Shown here: piece after piece, positions 54,794 through 63,048 of the stretch | Numbering within the stretch: position 1 is the stretch's first letter | How the letters are laid out: each line of letters begins with the position of its first letter | NCBI RefSeq assembly: GCF_019375475.1 | Contig: NZ_JAHXGQ010000002.1 | Coordinates: forward strand, 62,001 to 126,000 | DNA: 64,000 nucleotides | Direction: 5' to 3' | Source: Saccharothrix obliqua | GTDB taxonomy: Bacteria > Actinomycetota > Actinomycetes > Mycobacteriales > Pseudonocardiaceae | Program-made: the position numbers and the translations under genes | Notes under the pieces: generated by a model | Told to the model about the DNA's origin: nothing | The model's input: the letters and a program-made list of their open reading frames with translations, nothing else | Databases searched by the model: none

Positions 54794-55075
54794 TCATGAC
54801 TTGACCAGGCGCGCGATGGCCTCGCTCGCCTCGCGCACCTTCTCGTCGGCGCTCTCGCCGCCCTGCGCCAGCGCGTCGGCGACGCAGTGCTTGAGGTGCG
54901 CGTCGAGCAGACCGAGCGAAACCGCCTGGAGCGCCTTGGTGGCCGCCGCGATCTGGGTGAGGACGTCGATGCAGTATTCGTCGGCCTCCACCATCCGCTG
55001 CAAACCGCGGACCTGGCCCTCGACGCGGCGCAGCCGCGCCAGGTAGTCGTCCTTCCCGGTGCCGTACCCACGCAT
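54794..55075 (-). CDS. csoR: Copper-sensing repressor CsoR
   Basis: 93 residues, the all-helical CsoR/RcnR fold. The Cu(I) ligands Cys35, His60 and Cys64 are all present (DEYCIDVLTQ and LDAHLKHCV), distinguishing it from RcnR and FrmR. It represses the copper operon until Cu(I) binds. GAGAGGAG precedes the ATG. First gene of the operon, directly downstream of two tandem palindromic operators. Confidence 0.93.
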   Translation of the reverse strand: MRGYGTGKDDYLARLRRVEGQVRGLQRMVEADEYCIDVLTQIAAATKALQAVSLGLLDAHLKHCVADALAQGGESADEKVREASEAIARLVKS

Positions 55076-55103
55076 GTCCCGCTCCTCTCGACACCTGGAT
55101 TTA

Positions 55104-55162
55104 TACCCCCAGGGGGTACCCGTCGCAACGCGGGGAGATGCGGAACACACCCCCAGGGGGTA
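55104..55162 (-). promoter_or_regulatory. Tandem CsoR operators
   Basis: TACCCCC-A-GGGGGTA (55104-55118) and CACCCCC-A-GGGGGTA (55148-55162), 44 bp apart, lie just upstream of csoR. They have the G-tract pseudo-palindrome expected of CsoR sites. Confidence 0.8.
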
Positions 55163-55215
55163 TGCGGTAAGCACACCACGCCGGTCTCGGGTGGACCGAC
55201 GCGGGGGTGGGTGGA

Positions 55216-55854
55216 TCAGAAGAAGTGCTCGTGGCACAGCTCGCCGGCGAACCGGTGCCGCGCGTGCTCCCACATCCGCGGCCCGTACACCGGGTCGTCC
55301 GCGAGGTCGGTGTAGCTCTCGAACTCGTGCCGGACGAGGCCGACCGCCTCCGCCGCGTACACGTCGAAACCCGGGTACATCAGGCCCGCGAACGGCATGT
55401 CGTCCACGTCGAGCGCGAGCACCGGGTACTCGCCCGCCGAATCCGGCTCGCCCACCGCCAGCACCCGGCGCGAGTCCGACCCGCCGGGCAGCAGGAAGCA
55501 CTCGGGGAACCCGTCCGCCACCGACCGGTAGCACTCGCCCCAGAACTCGCCCAGCTCGTCGCCCGCGAGCCGGTCCAGCGGCCGGGGCGCGAAGCCGCCG
55601 TCCGGCGCGAACCAGCCGAAGCGCTCGAACAGACCGGTGTCGAAGGCCAACCACGCCCGGAGGCTCGGCGACAGCGGCCGGCCGGACGGGAACACCGCCG
55701 CCGCCAACGCGTCATCCGGCATCGGCTTCGCCGGACCGTCCACCCACGGCACGCGGACGTGGTCGAACATCGACCGCTCCGGGTCGCGCCGCACCGATTC
55801 GATCACGAGTTCCGCCAGCGCCGCGCCGTGCGCGACGCCTTGTGCTTCCACCAT
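55216..55854 (-). CDS. Hypothetical protein, SMI1/KNR4-like features
   Basis: 212 residues, acidic. Segments such as LRAWLAFDTGLFERFGWFA, RLAGDELGEFWGECYRSV and YPVLALDVDDMPFAGLMYPGFDVYAAEAVGLV have the look of SMI1/KNR4 (SUKH)-type immunity or scaffold proteins, but the match is weak. No signal peptide. ATG at 55854 without a strong ribosome site. No toxin gene is adjacent to support an immunity role. Confidence 0.55.
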   Translation of the reverse strand: MVEAQGVAHGAALAELVIESVRRDPERSMFDHVRVPWVDGPAKPMPDDALAAAVFPSGRPLSPSLRAWLAFDTGLFERFGWFAPDGGFAPRPLDRLAGDELGEFWGECYRSVADGFPECFLLPGGSDSRRVLAVGEPDSAGEYPVLALDVDDMPFAGLMYPGFDVYAAEAVGLVRHEFESYTDLADDPVYGPRMWEHARHRFAGELCHEHFF

Positions 55855-56329
55855 GGCGCGCAAGCTAACAGCGGGCACCGACAGTCCACGGTGGTCGGCG
55901 CGCCCGATGGTCCCGACGGGTTCGGGACCTCCGACTCTGCGCGCACCCCGTTCGCGGACGGCACAGTTGTCGGTGGAGAAGGGAGGTGGACGTGGGACGA
56001 CCCGATTGAGCGGGGCGCACATCGCGCGTATCGGCGGCAACGCGTCGCCACCGCTGCCCACGACACCACGCCGACCGCTCCGCACCGCGTCGAGCCTGAT
56101 GACCTGAGGCGGTATTCGGGAACCGCCTCCGCCCGGCGGCCAGGGGATGGCACACCCCCAAGCCTCTCCTCGGTCGCCCCGGCCTGGACGTGCCACCCGG
56201 CGTGTGCCGGGTGGCACGTCCTCGCCAAGCACCTTCGGGATTCCGGCCGTGCCGGACCCCGCGCCACCGCTAGGGTTGCGCGTTCGCTCGCCACGACCAG
56301 GTAGGTGCGACCTGTCCCCCGCCTTACGC
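55855..56329. other. Divergent intergenic region with strong hairpin
   Basis: 475 bp between divergent genes. No convincing gene; a plus-strand frame of about 44 codons (GTG at about 55973, ending 56107) has only a modest ribosome site. A long perfect hairpin at 56187-56220 is described separately and suggests a transcript ends here. Confidence 0.4.
56187..56220. terminator. Perfect 15-bp hairpin in a divergent region
   Basis: Stem GACGTGCCACCCGGC / GCCGGGTGGCACGTC with a 4-nt loop. It is as strong as the terminators elsewhere in the window, but lies between divergent genes where no annotated transcript should end. Confidence 0.55.
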
Positions 56330-57700
56330 GTGCTCACCCGTCTCGTGACGGCCATCGCGTTCGCCACGACGTACACCGCCCTGCACTTCGCGATCACCGC
56401 AGCCGAGGACTTCCAAGCCCACCAACGCTTCCGCGAGGCGCCGGCGCGGGCGACGGCGTTGCTCGACGCGCTTCCCAACGACGCGGAAGCGCACGCCGAC
56501 TTCCTGTACGAGAACGCGCCGTTCCTCGGCGAAACCCGAGACCTCCTCGGTCCCCCTCTGACGACCGTGCCGCCGGGTTTCGCCGACTCGCTCATCACGG
56601 CCGTCCACGCCGACCAAGCGGCGTTGCGACGCGAGTTGGACGAGTCCACCGCCCCACTGCCCGGCTGGTCGCTCGCCGCGGCGATGACGATCGCGGCGGC
56701 CGTGGCGCTGCGGCGGCGGCGACACCGCGCGGCGGACGGCCTGGCCGCGTTCGTCGGCACGCACGCCCGCCGCCGGCCGTGGTGGTGGCGACCGGTCTTC
56801 CTGACCACGAGCGGTCTCGGGCTGGCACTGGTGGTGGCGGGTTTCCTCACGGGCCAGTTGGCGCTGCGCTCGAACTCCTTCCCGTTCGGCGCCCGGATCG
56901 CCACCGTCGTCGGTGGTGTCGCCGCCCTGCTCGGCGGGCTGCTGGTGCTCCGGTACTCCCGGCCACGCTCGGCACGGGACGCCGTGCGCGCGCTGCGTGC
57001 CGACGGACGCCGACCCGTGCTGTACCTGCGTGCGTTCGACGACGACCACACGGCCGCGAAGGTCGACAACGCGCCGTCGGTCGGGACGACCGGCCTGATG
57101 CTGCACACCCGCGAGGAGCAGTTGGCGGACGCGTTGCACGCGTTCGGACCGGTGATCGCCGTGGGCCGACCTGGCGAACCGCTGCCGCTGCTCGGCGCGG
57201 CCCGGTTCTACCTGCCCGACGCCGAGTGGCAGGACGGCGTCGCCCGGCTGATGGACGAGGCGCGGCTGGTGGTGCTGCGCCTCGGGTCCGGCGAGGGGCT
57301 GTGGTGGGAGGTGGAACGCGCGCACGCCACCCAGCCACCACGCAAGCTCCTGCTCCTGCTCACCGACGACCCCGGCCCGGCCGCCCGGCTCGCCGACCTG
57401 GTCGGCAGTGGTCCCCTGCTGGCGGGCGTCGTCCCGGGCAACGCCCTCGCGTCGGCGGCCGTCGCGTTCGACGACGACTGGACACCACACGTCCACCAGG
57501 TGTCGCCGAACCGGCACGGCGTGCCCGCCTACCACGTGGCGAAGGCGATGCAGGAGGCGTTGGCGTCGGTCGGCACCCGGAAGCCGACCATGGCGGTGCG
57601 CGTCAACCTCGGGCTGCTGGTGACGTTGGGCAAGGGTCTGCTCATCGTGCCCGTGGGCGTGCTCGGCCTGCGCTTGGCGCGACTGCTCGATCTCCTCTGA
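56330..57700 (+). CDS. Membrane protein with conserved VLYLRAFDDD domain
   Basis: About 456 residues. A first hydrophobic segment (VTAIAFATTYTALHFAITAA), three more (SLAAAMTIAAAVAL, VFLTTSGLGLALVVAGFLTG, IATVVGGVAALLGGLLVL), then a cytosolic domain and a final helix (LLIVPVGVLGLRLARLLDLL). The cytosolic domain has RRPVLYLRAFDDDHTAAK, REEQLADALHAFGPVIAVGRPGEPLPLLGAARFYL, VARLMDEARLVVLRLGSGEGLWWEVERA. I have seen this arrangement in actinobacterial membrane proteins of unknown function; it is vaguely TIR-like. Start uncertain (GTG 56330, or CTG 56312 behind GGTAGG). Confidence 0.65.
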   Translation: MLTRLVTAIAFATTYTALHFAITAAEDFQAHQRFREAPARATALLDALPNDAEAHADFLYENAPFLGETRDLLGPPLTTVPPGFADSLITAVHADQAALRRELDESTAPLPGWSLAAAMTIAAAVALRRRRHRAADGLAAFVGTHARRRPWWWRPVFLTTSGLGLALVVAGFLTGQLALRSNSFPFGARIATVVGGVAALLGGLLVLRYSRPRSARDAVRALRADGRRPVLYLRAFDDDHTAAKVDNAPSVGTTGLMLHTREEQLADALHAFGPVIAVGRPGEPLPLLGAARFYLPDAEWQDGVARLMDEARLVVLRLGSGEGLWWEVERAHATQPPRKLLLLLTDDPGPAARLADLVGSGPLLAGVVPGNALASAAVAFDDDWTPHVHQVSPNRHGVPAYHVAKAMQEALASVGTRKPTMAVRVNLGLLVTLGKGLLIVPVGVLGLRLARLLDLL

Positions 57701-57727
57701 ACCCGCCCGGCCTGCCAGAGTGACGAC

Positions 57728-58927
57728 ATGACCTACGACGTCGCGGCCGTCCGCGCCCGCTTCCCCTCCCTGTCCTCCGGTGTCGCGCACTTCGACGGCC
57801 CCGGCGGGTCGCAGGTGCCCGCGGAGGTCGCGGACGCCGTGCGGGCCGTGCTGGTGGGGTCAATCGCCAACCGGGGCCGGGTGACGGCGGCCGAGCGCGC
57901 CGCCGACGACGTCGTGGTCGCCGCCCGCGTGGCGCTGGCCGACCTGCTGGCGGCGGAGCCGGCGGGGATCGTGTTCGGGCGCAGCATGACGCAGCTGACC
58001 TACGACTTCGCGCGGACGCTGGCCAAGACGTGGCGGCCGGGCGACGAAGTGGTGGTGACGCGGTTGGACCACGACGCCAACGTGCGACCGTGGGTGCACG
58101 CCGCCGAAGCGGTCGGCGCGGAGGTGCGGTGGGCGGCGTTCGACCCGGAGACCGGTGAGCTGACCGCGGCCGACGTCGCGCGCGTGTTGTCGGACCGGAC
58201 GCGGCTGGTGGCGGTGACGGGTGCGTCCAACCTCATCGGCACCCGACCGCCGGTGGCGGAGATCGCCCGGGTCGTGCACGAGCAGGGGGCTCTGCTCTGG
58301 GTCGACGGCGTGCACCTCACGGCGCACCACGCGGTCGACGTGACGGCGCTCGGCGCGGACTTCTTCGTGTGCTCGCCGTACAAGTTCTTCGGGCCGCACT
58401 GCGGTGTGCTGGCGGCGGACCCCCGGCTGCTGGAGACCCTGGAACCGGACAAGCTGCTGCCGTCCGCGGACGCCGTCCCGGAGCGCTTCGAACTGGGCAC
58501 GCTGCCGTACGAGCTGCTGGCCGGCTGCACCGCGGCCGTCGACTTCATCGCGGGCCTCGTCCCCGGCTCCGGGGCGCGGCGCACGCGGATCACCGCCTCG
58601 CTGGCCGCGGTCGCGGAGCACGAGGACCGCCTGCGCGCGGTGGTGGAGGCCGGTCTGCTGGACCTGCCGGGCGTCGAGGTCCGGTCCCGGGCGGGGCTGC
58701 GCACCCCGACGTTGTTGGCCACCTTCGCCCACCACACCGCGGCGGACGCGTACCGGTTCCTGGCGGAGGTGGGCGTCAACGCGCCGGCGGGTTCCTTCTA
58801 CGCCGTGGAAACGTCCCGTTGGCTCGGCCTCGGCGACACCGGTGGCCTGCGGGTGGGTCTCGCCCCGTACTCGACGGAGGAGGACGTCTCCCGCCTGCTG
58901 ACCGCCCTCCACCGCTTCCTGACCTGA
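57728..58927 (+). CDS. Cysteine desulfurase-like class V aminotransferase
   Basis: 399 residues. PLP-dependent fold type I: FDGPGGSQVPAEVADAV at the N terminus, VVTRLDHDANVRPWVHAAEAVGAEVRW, LLWVDGVHLTAHHAVDVTALGADFFVCSPYKFFGPHCGVL. In the last, Asp (WVDGVH) contacts the PLP nitrogen and Lys in SPYKFFGP forms the Schiff base. The family includes selenocysteine lyase/cysteine desulfurase-related proteins of uncertain substrate. No Fe-S assembly genes are nearby. Ends 13 bp before a convergent epoxide hydrolase. Confidence 0.85.
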   Translation: MTYDVAAVRARFPSLSSGVAHFDGPGGSQVPAEVADAVRAVLVGSIANRGRVTAAERAADDVVVAARVALADLLAAEPAGIVFGRSMTQLTYDFARTLAKTWRPGDEVVVTRLDHDANVRPWVHAAEAVGAEVRWAAFDPETGELTAADVARVLSDRTRLVAVTGASNLIGTRPPVAEIARVVHEQGALLWVDGVHLTAHHAVDVTALGADFFVCSPYKFFGPHCGVLAADPRLLETLEPDKLLPSADAVPERFELGTLPYELLAGCTAAVDFIAGLVPGSGARRTRITASLAAVAEHEDRLRAVVEAGLLDLPGVEVRSRAGLRTPTLLATFAHHTAADAYRFLAEVGVNAPAGSFYAVETSRWLGLGDTGGLRVGLAPYSTEEDVSRLLTALHRFLT

Positions 58928-58940
58928 GCGGTGCCGCCGG

Positions 58941-60173
58941 TCAGCGGCGACCGCGGAAGGTGCGGCGCAGGTCGTCCACCCAGCGGTCGGGGATCTCCCA
59001 GGGGATGAAGTGGCCGCCGGTGTCGTGGGCGGTGAGGTTGACGTGGTTGTACCAGGCGGCGCGGTCGCCGGCGAGGAAGTCCGCGACCCGCTCCGCCGTG
59101 GTGACGCCGGGCGGGTTCTCGTGGGCGACGAACGTGATGCCGGTCGGCGCTTCCACCACCGGCCAACGGTCGTGCGACGGGGTCCACGGGTAGCGGTTGT
59201 TGTTCGCGTAGGTGCGGATCGAGGTGCCGATCGCGTTGTTCACCCAGTAGATCATGGCGTGCGTCAGCAGCTCGTCCTTGGTGAACACGCGCTCGATGTC
59301 ACCGCCGTTGTCGCTCCACGACCTCCACCGCTGGAGGATCCAGGCCAGCATCCCGACCGGCGAGTCCGTCAGGCCGTAGGACAGCGTGGCCGAGTCGAGG
59401 ACGTGCGCGGCGAGGTGCACCGCGAACCGCTTCTCCCACGCCACCAACCGCGCCCGCACGTCATCGGGCAGCCCCTCGGGGATCGGCCGCCCGCCGCTGA
59501 GGTCCCACGCGCGGTCGCCGTTGAACAGGCTCAGCTTGAGGCCGGAGCCGATGTGGATGCCGTGCAGCTCGGCGGCGTACTTGTGCCCGAGCTGGCCGGT
59601 GACCAGCGCGCCCACGTCACAGCCCGCCGCGGCGTAGCGGTCGTGGCCGAGGACGTCGGTCATCAGGGTGTGCCAGAGGTCGGCCACCTTCCAGAAGTTC
59701 ATGTCCGGGCGGTCGGGCAGCGGGGTGGAGAAGCCGAAACCGGGGAACGACGGCACGATCACGTCGAACGCCTCCGCCGGGTCGCCGCCGTGCGCGCCCG
59801 GGTCGGCCAGCGGGTCCACCACCCTGGCCCAGTGCCAGAACGTCCACGGCCACCCGTGCGTGAGGATCAGCGGCGTCGGGTTCGGGCCGACGCCGGGTTT
59901 GCGCATGAAATGGACCGGCACGCCGTCGATGGTCACCCGGAAGTGCTCGTACCGGTTGAGGTCGGCTTCGGCGGCACGCCAGTCGTAGGCGGTGCGCCAG
60001 TGCTCGACCAGTGCTCGCAGGTAGTCCTGGTTGACCCCGTAGTACCAGTCGTCGTTGCCGGTCTGGTCGGGCCAACGCGTCAGCTCCAGCCGTCGGCGCA
60101 GGTCGTCCAACACCTCGTCCGGCACGTGGATGGGCTCGGGCTTCAACGCGGCGGTGCGCTCCGTGTCGATCAC
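58941..60173 (-). CDS. Epoxide hydrolase (EHN domain), second copy
   Basis: 410 residues. EHN domain (EPIHVPDEVLDDLRRRLELTRWPD), HGWPWTFWHWARVVDPLADP (oxyanion hole), FDVIVPSFPGFGFSTPL, nucleophile elbow AGCDVGALV with Asp, C-terminal GGHFIPWEIPDRWVDDLR with catalytic His. Longer than the copy at 18.5 kb and with a different elbow, so probably a different substrate. GTG at 60173 has no ribosome site; a TATAGC -10-like hexamer lies about 14 bp upstream. Divergent from an XRE regulator with palindromes between. Confidence 0.85.
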   Translation of the reverse strand: MIDTERTAALKPEPIHVPDEVLDDLRRRLELTRWPDQTGNDDWYYGVNQDYLRALVEHWRTAYDWRAAEADLNRYEHFRVTIDGVPVHFMRKPGVGPNPTPLILTHGWPWTFWHWARVVDPLADPGAHGGDPAEAFDVIVPSFPGFGFSTPLPDRPDMNFWKVADLWHTLMTDVLGHDRYAAAGCDVGALVTGQLGHKYAAELHGIHIGSGLKLSLFNGDRAWDLSGGRPIPEGLPDDVRARLVAWEKRFAVHLAAHVLDSATLSYGLTDSPVGMLAWILQRWRSWSDNGGDIERVFTKDELLTHAMIYWVNNAIGTSIRTYANNNRYPWTPSHDRWPVVEAPTGITFVAHENPPGVTTAERVADFLAGDRAAWYNHVNLTAHDTGGHFIPWEIPDRWVDDLRRTFRGRR

Positions 60174-60216
60174 GTCTGGAGTCTGCTATACCGGACGACA
60201 TGTTTCCCGCCGTGCG

Positions 60217-60248
60217 CACACAACGTGTGGACGTTGCGTACGCGCAAC
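60217..60248. promoter_or_regulatory. Paired inverted repeats upstream of the XRE gene
   Basis: CACAC-AAC-GTGTG (60217-60229) and GTTGCG-TACG-CGCAAC (60233-60248) lie directly upstream of the -10 hexamer TAGTAT (60249-60254), in the divergent promoter region. Likely operator sites for autoregulation. Confidence 0.6.
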
Positions 60249-60260
60249 TAGTATGGCGAC

Positions 60261-60584
60261 GTGAGCGCTGAGCAGAACACCCCGTCGCGACTGTGGGCCT
60301 ACATCGAGACCAACCTGGACAACCGGGGGCTCAACACGGGTCACCTGGCCCGAGCCACCGGCGTGCACCGCAGCCGGTTCACCGACTGGCGGCGCGGCAA
60401 GTCGATCAGCATCGAGACGTCCCGGGCCATCGCCAAGCTCTTCGAGGTGAGCCCGCTGGAGGTCCTGGTCGCCGCGGAACTGATCACGGAGGAGGAAGCC
60501 CAGCTCCGCCACACCCGCCCCAACCCGGCCGAGCTGAGCGACGAGGAACTGGTGGCCGAACTCAAGCGACGCCTCAAGCGCTGA
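60261..60584 (+). CDS. XRE family helix-turn-helix regulator (probably leaderless)
   Basis: 107 residues. HTH: TGHLARATGVHRSRFTDWRRGKSISIETSRAIAKLFEVSPLEVLVAAELI (about 27-75), followed by a short helical tail with ELSDEELVAELKRRL. TAGTAT ends 6 nt before the GTG, so the transcript should begin at or very near the start codon (leaderless). Divergent from an epoxide hydrolase gene; palindromes between them suggest it represses both. Confidence 0.82.
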   Translation: MSAEQNTPSRLWAYIETNLDNRGLNTGHLARATGVHRSRFTDWRRGKSISIETSRAIAKLFEVSPLEVLVAAELITEEEAQLRHTRPNPAELSDEELVAELKRRLKR

Positions 60585-60690
60585 CCCCCGCCACCGCGGC
60601 CCGGCGCCTCCCCACCAGCTCCGGGCCGCACTCGCGCCTGTCCTCGAGGGTGAGGGCGGTTGATCCGCTGTGACCTCGGGTTCGTGGTGC

Positions 60691-60810
60691 GCATCCCCAG
60701 GCCGCGGAGGTAGTCCTTGACGGCTGCCTCCTCCCGAAACTTTCAGGGAGCCTGCCTGATAATTAGGGTCCCGCCGACCACCATCTGCCCCACGTCGGCA
60801 AGGCGGTCCG
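60691..60810. repeat. Second copy of the A-B-A composite repeat
   Basis: Type A-like GCATCCCCAGGCCGCGGAGG plus TAGTCC (60691-60716), type B palindrome (60738-60764, AACTTTCAGG, 7 nt, CCTGATAATT), then type A-like CTGCCCCACGTCGGCAAGGC plus GGTCCG (60785-60810). The spacing (about 47 bp) and the flank ACCACC before the last A match the array at 20.8-21.0 kb. No gene between 60585 and 60873. Confidence 0.55.
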
Positions 60811-60873
60811 CGTCGGCAAGCGGGCCTGGGCCTTCGAGCGCGTCCGGGCCGAGGTCCGGCTTGAGGGCGGCTC

Positions 60874-61365
60874 CTAGTCGCGTTCCGCGACCTGCTTCAG
60901 CTTGGCCAACGTCGCCTCGATATTGTGCCGGTTCTGCGTCGCCCGATCGCGGACGCCGGTCGCCAGCGCGCTCAGCGGGCGGAACCAGGCGGGGCGCCGG
61001 TCCCACGTGCTCTCCGTGACGCGACAGCCCGTGCCGCTCGGCTCGACGTCGTACTGCCAGCGCGACACCGGCAGCCCCATCGAGTGGACCTCGAACGCGA
61101 ACCGCCGCCCCGGCTCGGCATCGGTCACCGTGGCGACCGTCGACCACGACCGGCCCCCGCGGCGGTTGGCGCCCCGGAAGCGCGCGCCGACCCGCAGCCC
61201 CGGCGCGTCCAGCCACTGACCGCCGGAGAACTCCTCGGCCACGTCCGCCAACCCGGCCAGATCACTGATCAGCTCGTACACCCGCCCCGGCGGCGCGGCG
61301 ACGTCGATCGCCCCGGTCGCGTCGGGAGCACGTCGGACCTCTGGTTCACGCGCAATCTCGTCCAC
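60874..61365 (-). CDS. SRPBCC (START-like) polyketide cyclase/lipid-transport protein
   Basis: 163 residues. Helix-grip fold pattern: GAIDVAAPPGRVYELISDLAGLADVAEEFSGGQWLD at the N terminus, GARFRGANRRGGRSWSTVATVTDAEPGRRFAFEV, then GCRVTESTWDRRP. Typical of the small polyketide-cyclase-2 subfamily that binds a hydrophobic ligand. GTG start at 61365 without a clear ribosome site. Divergent from the catI operon; nothing links it to that pathway. Confidence 0.78.
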   Translation of the reverse strand: MDEIAREPEVRRAPDATGAIDVAAPPGRVYELISDLAGLADVAEEFSGGQWLDAPGLRVGARFRGANRRGGRSWSTVATVTDAEPGRRFAFEVHSMGLPVSRWQYDVEPSGTGCRVTESTWDRRPAWFRPLSALATGVRDRATQNRHNIEATLAKLKQVAERD

Positions 61366-61440
61366 AACCGCAATCTACTGACGGGTAAGAACCACGGGCC
61401 TCGTTCCGGCCCGACTTGACCGGTGCTACGTCACCTCGTA

Positions 61441-61476
61441 TGTTCGTATGTAGAACTTCTGTTCGGCATACGAACA
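61441..61476 (+). promoter_or_regulatory. Operator-like inverted repeat before catI
   Basis: TGTTCGTATG (61441-61450) and CATACGAACA (61467-61476) form a perfect 10-bp inverted repeat with a 16-nt spacer. The left half-site core CGTATG is also repeated. It ends 13 bp before the catI start. Size and location fit an IclR- or TetR-type regulator of aromatic catabolism; the regulator is not in the window. Confidence 0.65.
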
Positions 61477-61489
61477 CGTGAGGTTGCCC

Positions 61490-62296
61490 GTGGCGGAAAT
61501 CGGAACGTTGGCGGACGCGGTCGGCGAACTCGTCGGCGACGGAGACGTGGTCGCGCTCGAAGGCTTCACCCACCTGATCCCGACGGCGGCCGGTCAGGAG
61601 ATCATCCGGCAGGGCCGCCGTGACCTGACCCTGGTCCGGATGACGCCGGACATCGTGTACGACCAGCTCATCGGCGCGGGCTGCGCGCGCAAACTGGTGT
61701 TCTCGTGGGGCGGCAACCCCGGTGTCGGCTCCCTGCACCGGTTCCGCGACGCGGTGCAGAACTCCTGGCCGGTGCCCCTGGAGATCGAGGAGCACAGCCA
61801 CGCCGGCATGGCCAACCGGTACGTCGCCGGCGCGTCCGGCCTGCCGTTCGCGGTGCTGCGCGGGTACGTGGGCACCGACCTGCCGTCCGTGACGGCCACC
61901 ATCAAGCCCATCACGTGCCCGTTCACCGGCGAGCAGCTGACCGCGGTGCCCGCGCTCAACCCCGACGTGGCGATCATCCACGCGCAGCGCGCCGACCGGC
62001 AGGGCAACGTCCAGCTGTGGGGCCTGCTCGGCGTGCAGAAGGAAGCGGTGCTGGCGGCGCGGCGCAGCCTCGTGACGGTCGAAGAGGTCGTCGACGAGCT
62101 GACGCCGGTGCCGGGCGCGATCGTGCTGCCGTCGTGGGCGGTCACGAAGGTCGCCGAGGTGCCCGGTGGCGCGCACCCCTCCTACGCGCAGGGGTATTCG
62201 GAGCGGGACAACGCGTACTACGCCGAGTGGGACCCGATCAGCCGGGACCGCGAGGCGTTCGCCCAGTGGCTGGCCGGGATCAAGGAGGCGGCATGA
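61490..62296 (+). CDS. catI: 3-oxoadipate CoA-transferase subunit A
   Basis: 268 residues. GTLADAVGELVGDGDVVALEGFTHLIPTAAGQEIIRQGRRDLTLVRMTPDIVYDQLIGAGCARKLVFSWGGNPGVGSLHR is nearly the textbook CatI sequence. KPITCPFTGEQLTAVPALNPDVAIIHAQRADRQGNVQLWG follows. With CatJ it transfers CoA from succinyl-CoA to 3-oxoadipate. GTG at 61490 has AGG 6 nt upstream. Its stop overlaps the catJ ATG. Confidence 0.87.
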   Translation: MAEIGTLADAVGELVGDGDVVALEGFTHLIPTAAGQEIIRQGRRDLTLVRMTPDIVYDQLIGAGCARKLVFSWGGNPGVGSLHRFRDAVQNSWPVPLEIEEHSHAGMANRYVAGASGLPFAVLRGYVGTDLPSVTATIKPITCPFTGEQLTAVPALNPDVAIIHAQRADRQGNVQLWGLLGVQKEAVLAARRSLVTVEEVVDELTPVPGAIVLPSWAVTKVAEVPGGAHPSYAQGYSERDNAYYAEWDPISRDREAFAQWLAGIKEAA

Positions 62297-63044
62297 CCGA
62301 CTGGACCTCCGACGAGATGATGGCGATCGCCGCCGCGCGCGCCCTGTCCGGGCGGCAACGCGTGTTCGTCGGCATCGGCCTGCCGTCCACGGCCGCCAAC
62401 CTGGCCCGCCGCACCCACGCGCCGGACCTGGTGCTGGTCTACGAGTCGGGCACGCTCGGGTCCAAGCCGGACCGCCTGCCCGCCTCCATCGGTGACGGCG
62501 TGCTCGCCGAGACGGCGGACGCCGTGATCAGCGTGCCCGAGGTGTTCAACTACTGGTTGCAGCCCGGCCGGATCGACGTCGGGTTCCTCGGCGCGGCGCA
62601 GCTCGACCGGTTCGGCAACATCAACACCACCACCATCGGCGACGACTACCACCACCCGAAGGTGCGGCTGCCCGGCGCGGGCGGCGCGCCCGAGATCGCC
62701 GCGTCCTGCCGGGAGGTCTACGTCGTGGTGCGGCAGAGCAGCCGCTCCTTCGTGGAGAAGGTCGACTTCATCACCTCCTTCGGCCACGGCACGGGTCGGG
62801 GCGACCGCGAACGGCTCGGCCTGCGTGGCGCGGGACCCACCCTCGTGATCACCGACCTGGGTGTTTTCCGGCCCGACCCCGAGACCGCCGAACTGGTGCT
62901 GACCGACGTCCACGAGGGCGTCGAGCTGGACGCCGTCCGCGCCGCCACCGGGTGGGACCTCAAGGTCGTCGCCACGCTCGGCCGCACTCCCCCGCCCACC
63001 GCCGAGGAGCTGACCGCGTTGCGGGCGCTCAAGGAGGCATCGAA

Positions 63045-63048
<4 letters not shown>
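62293..63048 (+). CDS. catJ: 3-oxoadipate CoA-transferase subunit B
   Basis: 251 residues. FVGIGLPSTAANLARRTHAPDLVLVYESGTLGSKPDRLPASIGDG, VPEVFNYWLQPGRIDVGFLGAAQLDRFGNINTT and REVYVVVRQSSRSFVEKVDFITSFGHGTG follow the CatJ family. The acid expected at the catalytic CoA-thioester position is Glu in VYESGT. Starts in an ATGA overlap with catI behind AAGGAGG, and ends in a GTGA overlap with the thiolase gene, so all three are translationally coupled. Confidence 0.87.
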
